A stretch of 64,000 bases of DNA, from positions 29,628-93,627 of the forward strand of contig NZ_FNJD01000014.1 in assembly GCF_900103185.1 (NCBI RefSeq), given 5' to 3'. The translations under genes were made by a program, and so were the position numbers. This stretch comes from Sulfitobacter litoralis (lineage in GTDB: Bacteria; Pseudomonadota; Alphaproteobacteria; Rhodobacterales; Rhodobacteraceae). This document shows positions 8,353 to 17,177 of the stretch, piece by piece. The notes below the pieces were generated by a model. The model searched no databases. It saw only the letters and a list, made by a program, of their open reading frames with translations, and was not told the origin of the DNA. The number at the start of each line of letters is the position of its first letter. The stretch's first letter is position 1.

Positions 8353-8699
8353 TATTCGGCCTCCTTAAAGCCAGCGGGAAAGTCATGCGCCCCGTCCACC
8401 AACGGCAGCGGCTGCGCCCAAACAACGTCTTCTAGCGCCAGTGCGCGGTACAGATGCGGGAATTTGGCACCGCCCCGCGATACCTCCCATTTCAGCGCAT
8501 CGCCAAGGCGGTCAGTCTCTACGGCCAGCAGAAACAGATCTGCCTCGCCCGCAAAGTGTTTCGCCGCAGTTTCAGCGGCCTGTTCAGAGGTCGAGAAATG
8601 CACATAGCCGTCGGCCACATCAATCGGCGCGCCGGCGGTAGAGCCGTCGCGGCGCAGGGCCTGCCATTCATCGGAGCGGAAAATTTTGTAAATCAACAT
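8352..8699 (-). CDS. DUF952 domain protein
   Basis: A 115 aa protein of the DUF952 family, whose members resemble the fold of ADP-ribosyl-transferring or glutathione-transferase-like small proteins but have no settled activity. Conserved stretches are IYKIFRSDEW at the start, DGYVHFSTSEQ (about 28-38) and the FPHLYRAL segment near 78. The ATG at 8699 gives the family length; upstream in-frame codons reach into the signal-peptide region of the divergent nucleotidase gene and are not needed. It is first in a three-gene unit with DUF1330 and pyrD. Confidence 0.85.
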   Translation of the reverse strand: MLIYKIFRSDEWQALRRDGSTAGAPIDVADGYVHFSTSEQAAETAAKHFAGEADLFLLAVETDRLGDALKWEVSRGGAKFPHLYRALALEDVVWAQPLPLVDGAHDFPAGFKEAE

Positions 8700-8868
8700 A
8701 GCCGCTGTGATGCCTTGGTCGGTGCAAACGGTCAAGGGCTGTGCGCTTTGCCGCAGCGCAGGGCGGTGACCTTGGGGAAGGGCGGGTTTGCGCTCAGATG
8801 GTCTTTGACAAGGGGGCAAACTGGGGGTCACCATAGGTGCATAATTCAACCCAAAGGGGGGACCCATC

Positions 8869-10425
8869 ATGAAACGATTCCTGACAGCCACGGCAGCGCT
8901 CGCGCTGACCTCGGGCATGGCAGCGGCGGACTACAGCCTGACCATCCTGCACACTAATGACTTTCACGCGCGGTTTGAACCGATCAGCAAATACGACGGA
9001 CCGTGCTCCGCCGAGGATAATACCGCCGGTGAATGTTTCGGTGGCACCGCGCGGCTCGTCAACGCGATCAAGGACGCCAAGTCGCGCACCAACAATCATG
9101 TACTGGTCGACGGCGGGGATCAGTTTCAGGGCTCACTGTTCTACACCCACTACAAGGGCAAGGTGGCGGCCGAGATGATGAACATGCTGGGCTATGACGG
9201 CATGACCGTGGGCAACCATGAATTTGACGACGGCCCCGAAGTGCTTGCCGGCTTTATGGAGGCGATCAACTTTCCCATACTGATGTCGAATGCAGATGTA
9301 TCCGCCGAACCGCTGCTGGCCGACAAGCTGGCGAAATCGACCGTCATCGAACGCGGCGGCGAGAAAATCGGCCTGATCGGGCTGACCACCGAAGACACGC
9401 CTGATTTGGCAAGCCCCGGCGAGAACGTCGTGTTCTCTGATTCAGTGGCCGCCGTGCAGGGCGAGGTCGACCTGTTGACCGCGCAGGGGGTAAACAAGAT
9501 CATCGTGCTGAGCCACTCGGGCTACAAGGTGGACCAGATGGTCGCGGAAAACACCACGGGTGTCGATGTGATCGTTGGCGGGCACAGCAACACACTGCTG
9601 AGCAATACCCAAGAACGCGCCGAAGGGGCGTATCCGACTATGGTTAATGAAACGGCGATCGTGCAAGCCTATGCCTACGGCAAATTTCTGGGCGAGCTGA
9701 ATGTCTCCTTTGACGACGAAGGCAACATCAAGGAAGCCTCGGGCGAGCCGATCCTGATCGATGCCGGCGTCGCCGAAGATGAAACCACCGTCGCGCGTCT
9801 CAGCGAGTTGGCCCAACCCCTGGAAGAGCTGCGCAGCAAAGTCGTCGCCGAAACCACCGACGCGATCGAGGGCGACCGGTCGGTCTGCCGCGTACAGGAG
9901 TGTCAGATGGGGAATCTGGTCGCCGACGCGATGCTGGCCCGTGTGGCAGATCAGGGTATCGAGGTCGCGATCCAGAACAGTGGCGGTCTGCGGTCCTCTA
10001 TCGATGCGGGCGAGGTCACGATGGGCGAAGTGCTGGCCGTACTGCCGTTTCAGAACACGCTGTCTACATTTCAGGTCACCGGCGCTGCGCTGGTCGAGGC
10101 GTTGGAAAACGGTGTGAGCCAGATCGACGAAGTCGCCGGTCGTTTCCCCCAGGTCGCGGGCATGACCTTTACCGTTGACCCAAGCGCTGACGCGGGCAGC
10201 CGGATCAGCGATGTCACCGTTTCGGGTATGCGGCTAGATCCGGAAAAGACCTATGGCGTCGTGTCCAATAACTACGTGCGCAACGGCGGCGACGGCTATG
10301 AACCGTTCAAGACCGCGCAAAACGCCTATGACTACGGTCCGGATCTGGCAGATGTGACGGCTGAATTTATCGCCGCCAACGGGGCCTACACGCCCTATAC
10401 AGATGGCCGCATCACGGTGAAGTAA
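8869..10425 (+). CDS. Periplasmic 5'-nucleotidase / 2',3'-cyclic phosphodiesterase family
   Basis: Secreted metallophosphatase that takes phosphate from external nucleotides. Residues 1-20 form a Sec signal peptide (MKRFLTATAALALTSGMAAA). The N-terminal calcineurin-like domain carries the metal motifs LHTNDFHARFE (about 27-37), DGGDQFQGS (82-90), GNHEFDDG (113-120) and GGHSNTLL (near 240). The C-terminal 5_nucleotid_C domain runs from about 320 to 500, with NSGGLRSSID near 372 for substrate binding. The length of 518 aa is normal. It is monocistronic and ends at a strong hairpin at 10448-10475. Confidence 0.93.
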   Translation: MKRFLTATAALALTSGMAAADYSLTILHTNDFHARFEPISKYDGPCSAEDNTAGECFGGTARLVNAIKDAKSRTNNHVLVDGGDQFQGSLFYTHYKGKVAAEMMNMLGYDGMTVGNHEFDDGPEVLAGFMEAINFPILMSNADVSAEPLLADKLAKSTVIERGGEKIGLIGLTTEDTPDLASPGENVVFSDSVAAVQGEVDLLTAQGVNKIIVLSHSGYKVDQMVAENTTGVDVIVGGHSNTLLSNTQERAEGAYPTMVNETAIVQAYAYGKFLGELNVSFDDEGNIKEASGEPILIDAGVAEDETTVARLSELAQPLEELRSKVVAETTDAIEGDRSVCRVQECQMGNLVADAMLARVADQGIEVAIQNSGGLRSSIDAGEVTMGEVLAVLPFQNTLSTFQVTGAALVEALENGVSQIDEVAGRFPQVAGMTFTVDPSADAGSRISDVTVSGMRLDPEKTYGVVSNNYVRNGGDGYEPFKTAQNAYDYGPDLADVTAEFIAANGAYTPYTDGRITVK

Positions 10426-10447
10426 TCAGCCTGCTGTAAAAAGAAAC

Positions 10448-10475
10448 GGCGCGCCTCTAACAACAGGGGCGCGCC
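10448..10475 (+). terminator. Hairpin terminator after 5'-nucleotidase gene
   Basis: GGCGCGCCTCT and AGGGGCGCGCC form an 11-bp stem with one G-U pair around the loop AACAAC. Only a weak T-rich stretch (ATTCT) follows. Confidence 0.65.
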
Positions 10476-10520
10476 ATTCTCATGTCTCGGCGCGGCGCAA
10501 GCCGCAGACTGTCCGATATA

Positions 10521-10877
10521 TCAGTTGCTTAGCGGTGCCGGATCAAAGCTGACTTCACCACTGTAGCTTACGGGGTTGTCCCCCTCGGACGCGCCGATAA
10601 AAGTGACTTGAGCGCCTGCTTCTACCGTATGGCGATAGCTTTCGCCGTTTTGCAGCGTTCCCGACGTCCATGACCCGTTGCCGCCGCTAACGGTTCGAGC
10701 GGCATTCGCGTTATTGACGAAACTCAGCTCATCTCCGGCTTTGACGTAGATCACTGCAGGAAAAAAAGCCTCGTCGAAGATGATGATGTCATGCGTCTGC
10801 GCCGTGGCCGCGTTGGCCGTCGCAAGCGTCATAACGGTGGCACCGACCGCGGCGAATTTGGTAAATGAAATTGGCAT
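10521..10877 (-). CDS. Small exported cupredoxin-like protein
   Basis: A 118 aa exported protein with a signal peptide ending at about residue 26 (ANAATAQ) and a single beta-sandwich domain like that of plastocyanins and amicyanins (IIIFDEAFFPAVIYVKAGD, then LSFVNN, then FIGASE). The copper ligands of true blue-copper proteins are not all present: there is no cysteine, so a type 1 copper centre is not possible. The start at 10877 with AGGGAG upstream gives a normal signal peptide. It lies alone between the nucleotidase (convergent) and the LysR gene (same strand). Role unknown. Confidence 0.72.
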   Translation of the reverse strand: MPISFTKFAAVGATVMTLATANAATAQTHDIIIFDEAFFPAVIYVKAGDELSFVNNANAARTVSGGNGSWTSGTLQNGESYRHTVEAGAQVTFIGASEGDNPVSYSGEVSFDPAPLSN

Positions 10878-10982
10878 TCCAATGCTCCCTTTCAAAGGGG
10901 CCCCCCCTAAATTGATACGTGGGAGGTATCGTGCCATTACGGCGGAAATAGGGCATCTGTGCCGCTATACCTTGCCGATATG

Positions 10983-11891
10983 TTAAAGAACTTGGCCCGT
11001 CTGCCCGTCCAGCCATGTCATGAACGACTGCAGGGCTGCGGTTTCAGCGCGATCTTCTGGCCAGACAAGGTAGTAGTTCCCGATGCTTTGCGTTGTCTGG
11101 GTCGACGCCAACACCAGCTGGGCATCACGCAAATAGGGCTCGGCTGAAAACGTAGGGAGCAGCGCCACCCCCAACCCGTGCACCGCCGCCTGCGCCATTG
11201 TCGAAAACTGATCGAACATCATACCGGCGGGGGGCTCTTGCGTGACACCAAGGGCGCTCAGCCAGCGCGACCAGCCGCGCGGGCGCGTATCCAGGTGCAG
11301 TAAGGGAAACCGCAGGATCTGGCTGGGGTCGTCCAGCGGTTCAGTCAGCAGCTCGGGCGCACAGACAGGCACAACGGTTTCCGGCATCAGCGATAGATAG
11401 CGCACGCCGGGCCAGTCTTCCTTGCCAAAATGTATTGCAGCGTCAAAGGGGCTGTTCTGAAACGAAAACGGGTGCAGTCGCGTGCTGAGGTTCACCGTCA
11501 CCTCTGGATGCGCCTGAGCAAAGTCGCGCAGCCGTGGGGCCAACCAGTGCATTCCGAAGCCGGGCAGGATCGCGAGGTTCAACGCGCCTGCAATCGGGTT
11601 TGTACGCGCAGTTATCGACGCCTGTGCCAGCCGGTTCAACACATCACGTACCTGAATTACATAGCTTTTACCGGCCTCCGTCAGAACCAGTTGCCGCCCC
11701 ATCCGGTCCAGCAAGGCGACGTTCAACTGCGCCTCTAACGTCTTGAGCTGCCGACTGATCGCGCTTTGCGTGAGTGACAGTTCCTGCGCCGCGAGCGTGG
11801 CGCTGCCCAACCGCGCCACAGCTTCGAAGGCGAGCAGGGCGTTGACCGAGGGAAGGAACCGACGCGGGGCGATCATATGACTTAAACTCAT
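10983..11891 (-). CDS. LysR family transcriptional regulator (GcvA-like)
   Basis: A 302 aa regulator with an N-terminal winged helix-turn-helix (about residues 12-72; LAAQELSLTQSAISRQLKTLE) and a periplasmic-binding-like effector domain (about 98-295). It is divergently transcribed from the glutaryl-CoA dehydrogenase gene with an 83-bp shared region, the usual arrangement for a LysR activator of that gene. Glutarate or glutaryl-CoA is therefore the likely effector, by inference. The start ATG at 11891 has GAGT/AGG-like sequence upstream (TCCTGAACC complement) but an ATG 5 codons further in is also possible. Confidence 0.9.
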   Translation of the reverse strand: MSLSHMIAPRRFLPSVNALLAFEAVARLGSATLAAQELSLTQSAISRQLKTLEAQLNVALLDRMGRQLVLTEAGKSYVIQVRDVLNRLAQASITARTNPIAGALNLAILPGFGMHWLAPRLRDFAQAHPEVTVNLSTRLHPFSFQNSPFDAAIHFGKEDWPGVRYLSLMPETVVPVCAPELLTEPLDDPSQILRFPLLHLDTRPRGWSRWLSALGVTQEPPAGMMFDQFSTMAQAAVHGLGVALLPTFSAEPYLRDAQLVLASTQTTQSIGNYYLVWPEDRAETAALQSFMTWLDGQTGQVL

Positions 11892-11974
11892 AGGTTCAGG
11901 AGTAACCAGCGATAGTCTTTCGCCGCATGCTTTGCAATACTATGGCCAAATCTGAACCCCGAGGAGGATATAAG

Positions 11975-13198
11975 ATGAGCACCGAATTGCCCGTATTGAA
12001 AGCCAAAGACGCCCCAGACATGGGCAGCTTTGATTGGGCGGATGCCTTCCGCCTGAGCGAACAGTTGACCGAAGACGAGCGCATGATCCAAGAAAGTGCG
12101 CGCGCCTACGCTCAGGAAAAACTGCAGCCCCGCATCATTGACGCCTTCGCGAACGAAACCACAGATGAAGGTATCTTCAAGGAAATGGGCGACATGGGCC
12201 TGTTGGGCGTCACGGTGCCCGAGCAATACGGCGGTCTGGGCGGCAACTATGTTTCCTACGGTCTGGTCGCCCGCGAAGTTGAACGTGTGGACAGCGGCTA
12301 CCGGTCGATGATGTCGGTGCAATCCAGCCTCGTGATGTACCCGATCTATGCGTATGGCTCGGAAGAGCAGCGCATGAAGTACCTGCCCAAACTGTCCAGC
12401 GGTGAATTCATCGGTTGCTTTGGTCTGACCGAACCCGATGCAGGCTCTGACCCTGCGGGCATGAAAACCCGTGCCGTGAAAACGGCCAACGGCTACAAGC
12501 TGACCGGTTCCAAAATGTGGATCTCGAACGCGCCGATCGCCGATGTTTTCGTGGTATGGGCCAAGTCGGAAGAGCACGGCGGCAAGATCCGCGGCTTTAT
12601 CCTTGAAAAGGGCATGAAGGGTCTGTCCGCACCAAAAATCGGCAACAAGCTGTCGCTGCGCGCATCGATCACAGGCGAGATCGTAATGGACAACGTCGAA
12701 GTCGGCGAAGATGCGTTGCTGCCCCATGTCGAAGGCCTGAAAGGCCCGTTCGGCTGTCTCAACCGCGCTCGCTATGGCATCAGCTGGGGCGCATTGGGGG
12801 CCGCTGAATTCTGCTGGCACGCCTCGCGCCAGTACGGTCTGGACCGCAAGCAGTTCAACAAACCGCTGGCGCAGACACAGCTGTTCCAAAAGAAACTTGC
12901 TGACATGCAGACCGAAATCGCGCTTGGCTTGCAAGCCTCGTTGCAAGTGGGTCGCTTGATGGACAACGCCAACGCCGCGCCCGAGATGATCTCCATCGTC
13001 AAGCGCAACAACTGCGGCAAGGCGCTGGACATCGCCCGCATGTCGCGCGACATGCACGGCGGCAACGGCATCAGCGGTGAATTCCAGGTCATCCGCCACA
13101 TGATGAACCTTGAAACCGTGAACACCTACGAAGGCACGCACGACGTGCACGCGCTGATCCTGGGCCGCGCCCAGACCGGCCTGCAGGCGTTCTTCTAA
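11975..13198 (+). CDS. gcdH: Glutaryl-CoA dehydrogenase
   Basis: Flavoenzyme that oxidises and decarboxylates glutaryl-CoA to crotonyl-CoA in lysine, tryptophan and aromatic-compound breakdown. The 407 aa protein carries the GCDH signature [13 protein letters not shown] (about 109-121), [10 protein letters not shown] (151-160) and [11 protein letters not shown] with the catalytic Glu at about 386. Arg110 in the first motif is the residue that binds the glutaryl carboxylate in this family, which separates it from other acyl-CoA dehydrogenases. The start ATG at 11975 follows GAGGAGG. A hairpin terminator lies 10 bp after the stop. Regulation is probably by the divergent LysR protein. Confidence 0.95.
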   Translation: MSTELPVLKAKDAPDMGSFDWADAFRLSEQLTEDERMIQESARAYAQEKLQPRIIDAFANETTDEGIFKEMGDMGLLGVTVPEQYGGLGGNYVSYGLVAREVERVDSGYRSMMSVQSSLVMYPIYAYGSEEQRMKYLPKLSSGEFIGCFGLTEPDAGSDPAGMKTRAVKTANGYKLTGSKMWISNAPIADVFVVWAKSEEHGGKIRGFILEKGMKGLSAPKIGNKLSLRASITGEIVMDNVEVGEDALLPHVEGLKGPFGCLNRARYGISWGALGAAEFCWHASRQYGLDRKQFNKPLAQTQLFQKKLADMQTEIALGLQASLQVGRLMDNANAAPEMISIVKRNNCGKALDIARMSRDMHGGNGISGEFQVIRHMMNLETVNTYEGTHDVHALILGRAQTGLQAFF

Positions 13199-13207
13199 AG
13201 CGACGAC

Positions 13208-13229
13208 AGAGGGGGCTTTGGCCCCCTCT
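13208..13229 (+). terminator. Hairpin terminator after gcdH
   Basis: AGAGGGGGC at 13208-13216 and GCCCCCTCT at 13221-13229 form a perfect 9-bp stem around a TTTG loop. No long T run follows. Confidence 0.7.
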
Positions 13230-13289
13230 CATCCCATCCTGCACGTGGCTGAAACAGCTTGCTGTAGGATCGTGCCCGACCCCTCATGA

Positions 13290-13336
13290 CATTTCCAAAT
13301 GGCTTTAAATCCCGGGGGACCGGGGGCTGGCCCCCG
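13290..13336. repeat. Dispersed intergenic palindromic repeat
   Basis: CATTTCCAAATGG, a TTTAAATCCC linker and then GGGGACCGGGGG with the inverted repeat CGGGGGC-TG-GCCCCCG. The same arrangement appears at 20518-20562 and, with a different left half, at 28518-28564. It lies just past the end of the PcaB-like gene and the gcdH terminator, so it may also stop transcription from both sides. Confidence 0.75.
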
Positions 13337-13362
13337 TCGCCGCTCCGCGCCAATCGCTGGGA

Positions 13363-14688
13363 CTACAGTGCACGCGCACGCGCCACGAAAGCCACTGCAT
13401 CTGCGGGGGCCTGTCCCATCTGGATCGACGGGTCGAACAGGTCTTCGGCCACGTCGGGATAATCTGCCCGCACCAGATCGGCCAGCGGCACCTGCTTTGC
13501 CATTGCGTCCTGACACAGCTGTTTTGTGATCTTCTGAGCTTGGGGGCGAGGCATGGTTTCGGCCAGCGCAAAGCTGAGCGCTTCGGCGTGGATCAACCCC
13601 AAACCATGGGTCAGCGCGCTGTGCATTTTGACAGGATGCGGCGTCAGCCCCGCAACGAGCGTTTTGGCATGGGTCAGGGCTGCGGCAAGGCTCAACGTCA
13701 ATTGCGGTACGGCCATCCATTCGGCAAACCACGCACCGCCGTCGCGCTGGTGCTGGTGCGCGGCAGCGGCCTGAAGCGTGGCACGCTGGCCGGTGAACTG
13801 ATGCCCCAAGGCGACAATTGCGGAGGGCGCTACTGGGTTCTGCTTTTGCGGCATGGTGGACGAGGCACCAGCCGCGCCAAGGGCAAGCTCGGCGGTTTCG
13901 GTCATGGTCAGCGCCAGCGTGCTTTGCGCGATATGCGCCAGCGCTGCCATCACGCGGCCCTGCCAATCGGCGATGCGCAGCACGGGGCCACGGTCCACAT
14001 GCCAGCTGCGCCCGGGATCCCTCAGGCCAAGCGCTTGGGCCAGTTGCGCACGCGTCTCGGCGGCTGTCGGGCCAAGCGCCGATCCCGTGCCAGCCGCCCC
14101 CGATAGGGACACGAACAGCGACCCTTCGCGGAGCGCCTCAAGCTGGTCCAGCGCATCACACAGCGGCATGCCCCATTCGGCCAGAACCGCGCCCCAGCTG
14201 GTGGGAGTGGCGTGTTGACCGTAGGTGCGGGCGGGCATCGGCAGGGACTGGTGCTGTTCGGCACCTGCCGCAAAGGTCGCGATGATGTCGCGCAGGTCCG
14301 TTTCGGCCAGCTTAAGCGCCTGGCGCAGTCGCAGCATCAGCGCGGTATCGATGATATCCTGACTTGTGGCCCCCCAATGCACATGCTGAGCAAATTCCGG
14401 TGCCTGCATTTCGGCGCGGAACTGGGCCAACAGTCCCGGTACAGACACGCCGTTTTCCCCCGTAGAGGCCGCAATCGCGCCGGGATCGACCTGAATTTCC
14501 AGCGAGGCACGGTGGATCGCGGCGGCGCTCAGTTCGGGGATGACGCCAAGGCTGCCTTGTACTTTGGCCAACGCGCCTTCGACCAGCAGCATCGCGCGGA
14601 TCGCAGCGGTGTCGGAAAACAGCCGCCCCGCGTCACCGGTGTTGAAAAGTTGTGCGAACAGGGGGCTGTCAAAGACGCTGGCGGCCAT
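13363..14688 (-). CDS. pcaB: 3-carboxy-cis,cis-muconate cycloisomerase-like lyase (fumarase/aspartase superfamily)
   Basis: In protocatechuate breakdown PcaB converts 3-carboxymuconate to 4-carboxymuconolactone. The 441 aa protein has the superfamily signature GASSTMPQKQNPVA at about residues 272-285 and an early HWGATSQDIIDTALML motif near 103. The residues around the signature fit the PcaB branch better than adenylosuccinate lyase, and pcaD-like and hydrolase genes upstream agree. It is the last gene of a six-gene operon, 3 bp after the alpha/beta hydrolase. The usual partners pcaC, pcaG and pcaH are absent, so its real substrate may differ. Confidence 0.85.
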   Translation of the reverse strand: MAASVFDSPLFAQLFNTGDAGRLFSDTAAIRAMLLVEGALAKVQGSLGVIPELSAAAIHRASLEIQVDPGAIAASTGENGVSVPGLLAQFRAEMQAPEFAQHVHWGATSQDIIDTALMLRLRQALKLAETDLRDIIATFAAGAEQHQSLPMPARTYGQHATPTSWGAVLAEWGMPLCDALDQLEALREGSLFVSLSGAAGTGSALGPTAAETRAQLAQALGLRDPGRSWHVDRGPVLRIADWQGRVMAALAHIAQSTLALTMTETAELALGAAGASSTMPQKQNPVAPSAIVALGHQFTGQRATLQAAAAHQHQRDGGAWFAEWMAVPQLTLSLAAALTHAKTLVAGLTPHPVKMHSALTHGLGLIHAEALSFALAETMPRPQAQKITKQLCQDAMAKQVPLADLVRADYPDVAEDLFDPSIQMGQAPADAVAFVARARAL

Positions 14689-14691
14689 GGG

Positions 14692-15402
14692 TTACCTCGG
14701 AATGATATCGTCGATGATCCGCGCCAGACCGGCGGGATCGGTAAAGAAGGGTGAATGCCCGCAGGCCATTTCATGAACATCCGCGCTTGGCCAGTCCTTC
14801 GTCATCGTGACCTGATAGGCGGGCGGGATGGTGCGGTCGTCCATACAGCGGATATAGCTGCGCGGCATGGCATCGGCGCGCGCGGTATCGGGCAGGGGTT
14901 TGATCGTCGGGGCAACGGCCTGTGCGCAGAGCCGAGCAGCCGCAAAGCCCGCGACGTCCGGTGGGCAATCGTGATAGAAAAGCGTCTCGGTCATGGCGGT
15001 ATCAAGGGTAAAGCTTTTGCCATCCGGTGCCAGACGCACGGCGGGCATCAAGGGTTGGCTCGGGGCCTGTTTGCGCATTTCTGCCAGCGATAGCCCCGCA
15101 GCGGGGACATAGGCGCATAGATAGATCAGCCGCGCCATTGCGCTTGGATCTTTTTGCGCCGCAGCGCCGATGGCGAAGCCACCCATCGAATGCCCGACCA
15201 CCACCGTTTCGGGGGTAGAGGCTGCAAGCACCGCGTTGGCATAGCCGTCCAACGTTACCGCGTTGACGGGGGTGGTGTCGTCGCCGTGGCTTGGCAAGTC
15301 GATGGCGCGCGGGCTGTGCCCAAGCGCACGCAGCGCCGGGATCAGATCGCGCCAGCACCATGCGCCGTGGCATGATCCGTGAACCAATAGAATATCAGAC
15401 AT
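14692..15402 (-). CDS. Alpha/beta hydrolase (EstC / hydroxynitrile-lyase-like)
   Basis: A 236 aa alpha/beta-fold hydrolase. The oxyanion motif LVHGSCHGAWCW (6-17), the nucleophile elbow GHSMGG with Ser72, and the C-terminal His in CGHSPFFTDP (near 218) are all present. The first motif is typical of the branch with plant hydroxynitrile lyases and methyl esterases. It overlaps the upstream pcaD-like gene by 8 bp and is followed 3 bp later by the PcaB-like gene. It takes the place where pcaC would stand in many pca operons, but it is unrelated to PcaC. Substrate unknown. Confidence 0.85.
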   Translation of the reverse strand: MSDILLVHGSCHGAWCWRDLIPALRALGHSPRAIDLPSHGDDTTPVNAVTLDGYANAVLAASTPETVVVGHSMGGFAIGAAAQKDPSAMARLIYLCAYVPAAGLSLAEMRKQAPSQPLMPAVRLAPDGKSFTLDTAMTETLFYHDCPPDVAGFAAARLCAQAVAPTIKPLPDTARADAMPRSYIRCMDDRTIPPAYQVTMTKDWPSADVHEMACGHSPFFTDPAGLARIIDDIIPR

Positions 15403-16183
15403 GTCCTACGCTTTCTAAAAACTCGGTCAGCAGATCCGCGTATTCCTGCGGGTGCTCGACACAGGGCAGATGGCCGGCCTTGCGGATGATCTTGAACTTC
15501 GCCCCGGGGATGAGATCGATTGTTTCGCGTACCAGATCAGGCGGAGTGGACCCGTCATCGGAACCTGCGATCCCCAGCACCGGCAGGCGCAGCGCCGCCG
15601 TGGGCGTATAGAAATCCGTGCCCGATATCGCGGCAGAGCATCCCGCGTAGCCTTCGGCCGGCTGACGCACGACCATGTTGCGCCAAAGTTCAATTTCAGG
15701 CGTGGCGCGGAAGGGGGCGGCGAACCAGCGTTCCATGATCGTGTCGGCCATCGGTTCAATCCCGCTGTCCTGCACGGCGCGCACGCGGTCGGCCCACATA
15801 TCCTTGGTGCCGATCTTGGCGGCGGTATTGGACAGCACCATGGCGCGGATCAGGTCTAGCCGCTTGGTCGCGAGCCCTTGGGCGATCATCCCGCCGATCG
15901 ACAGGCCGACAAAGACGCAGTCCTTTACGCCCAGATGATCCAGCAGCTTTTCCGTATCGCCGATCAGCGCACCCATCGCATAGGGCGCAGGCGGACAAGA
16001 CGACAGTCCATGACCGCGTTTGTCAAATCGGATGATACGCAGTCCCTTGGGTAGCAGCGGCAGGATCGGGTCCCAAAGGCGCAGATCGGTGCCCAGTGAA
16101 TTGGCAAACACGACAGGCGCGCCATCGTCAGGGCCATCCACGCGGTAATGCAGGCGCACATCGCCGGTATCGAAAATATTCAT
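15395..16183 (-). CDS. pcaD: 3-oxoadipate enol-lactonase-like hydrolase
   Basis: PcaD opens 3-oxoadipate enol-lactone to 3-oxoadipate. The 262 aa length, the oxyanion loop ANSLGTDLRLWD (27-38), nucleophile motif GLSIGG with Ser95 and the His of AGHLPCVEHP (near 238) are standard for the family. The preceding gene in the operon is a PLP dehydratase (22 bp gap), the following one a second alpha/beta hydrolase (8 bp overlap). The assignment to family is good; the pathway is uncertain because the ring-cleavage dioxygenase and PcaC are not here. Confidence 0.88.
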   Translation of the reverse strand: MNIFDTGDVRLHYRVDGPDDGAPVVFANSLGTDLRLWDPILPLLPKGLRIIRFDKRGHGLSSCPPAPYAMGALIGDTEKLLDHLGVKDCVFVGLSIGGMIAQGLATKRLDLIRAMVLSNTAAKIGTKDMWADRVRAVQDSGIEPMADTIMERWFAAPFRATPEIELWRNMVVRQPAEGYAGCSAAISGTDFYTPTAALRLPVLGIAGSDDGSTPPDLVRETIDLIPGAKFKIIRKAGHLPCVEHPQEYADLLTEFLESVGHV

Positions 16184-16205
16184 GTCAGAACCTCCTCAGG
16201 GGGTA

Positions 16206-17177
16206 TCAATCAAGGGTGGCGAGCGCGCGGGTAAAAACATCCGTATCCACATTCCCGCCTGATATCGTGACGATCACATCATCGCCTTCGATCTCGTCCC
16301 TGCGAAACAGAGCGGCGGCAAGGGCGACGGCACCGCCGGGTTCTGCCACAAGTTTCAGCCGGTTGAACGCATGGCCAATCGCCTGCAGCGCCTCGTCATC
16401 AGTGACGACAAGGCCGGGGCCACACAACCGTTTGAGGATTGGAAAAGTCAGGTCGCCCGGTTGCGGCGTAACGATGGCATCGCAAATCGACCCGCCAAGC
16501 GCGGCATTGCGCTTGATCTGCCCTGCGGCCAGCGACCGCGCGGCGTCATCAAAGCCATCTGGTTCGGCGGTGCGGACGCGCAGCCCCGGTGCGTCAGCTT
16601 CCAGCGCCAGCGCAATGCCAGAGGTCAGCCCTCCGCCACCACAGCAGACAATCACATCGGCACAGGCGATCCCCGCCTCGGCGGCCTGCTGCGCGATCTC
16701 GAGCCCGGTGGTCCCCTGACCTGCAATGACCAGCGGATCGTCGAACGGTTTGATCAGCGTCAGTTCCCTTTCCTGCGCCATAGCCGCGCCAATCGCATCG
16801 CGGTCCTCGGTCATGCGGTCATATAGCACCACTTCGGCCCCAAGCGCTCTGGTGTTGGCGATCTTCAGACGGGGCGCATCGGCGGGCATGATGATCACGG
16901 CAGGCACCCCATGCAGCTTGGCCGCATAGGCAACCCCTTGAGCGTGATTGCCGCTGGAAAAGGCGATAACCCCCTTGGCGCGTACGGATGTCTCCAGTGC
17001 TGACACCGCCGACCAGCCGCCGCGAAACTTGAAGCTGCCGGTGTGTTGCAAACACTCGGGCTTGACCCAAACGCGCCGCCCCGCGATGTCATCCAGAAAC
17101 GGAGAGTTCAGCAAAGGCGTGCGCCGCACGTGCCCCTCCAACCGCCGCGCTGCCGCGCGGATCATGTCGATGTTCAT
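16206..17177 (-). CDS. PLP-dependent threonine/serine dehydratase-like enzyme
   Basis: A 323 aa fold-type II PLP enzyme of the threonine dehydratase, serine racemase and hydroxyaspartate dehydratase group. Lys50 in HTGSFKFRGG is the Schiff-base lysine; SSGNHAQGVAYAA (about 73-85) binds the substrate carboxylate and CCGGGGLTSG (near 176) the PLP phosphate. It has no C-terminal ACT domain, so it is the catabolic, short form. The ATG at 17177 overlaps the stop of the upstream hydrolase as ATGA; a longer start 6 codons earlier is less likely. Its place in an aromatic-like operon is unusual. Confidence 0.85.
   Translation of the reverse strand: MNIDMIRAAARRLEGHVRRTPLLNSPFLDDIAGRRVWVKPECLQHTGSFKFRGGWSAVSALETSVRAKGVIAFSSGNHAQGVAYAAKLHGVPAVIIMPADAPRLKIANTRALGAEVVLYDRMTEDRDAIGAAMAQERELTLIKPFDDPLVIAGQGTTGLEIAQQAAEAGIACADVIVCCGGGGLTSGIALALEADAPGLRVRTAEPDGFDDAARSLAAGQIKRNAALGGSICDAIVTPQPGDLTFPILKRLCGPGLVVTDDEALQAIGHAFNRLKLVAEPGGAVALAAALFRRDEIEGDDVIVTISGGNVDTDVFTRALATLD

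Noticed and set aside
11888..13150. 420-codon open frame opposite gcdH
   Set aside because: The translation is rich in His, Val and Phe from reversed codons and resembles nothing; gcdH is certain on the other strand.
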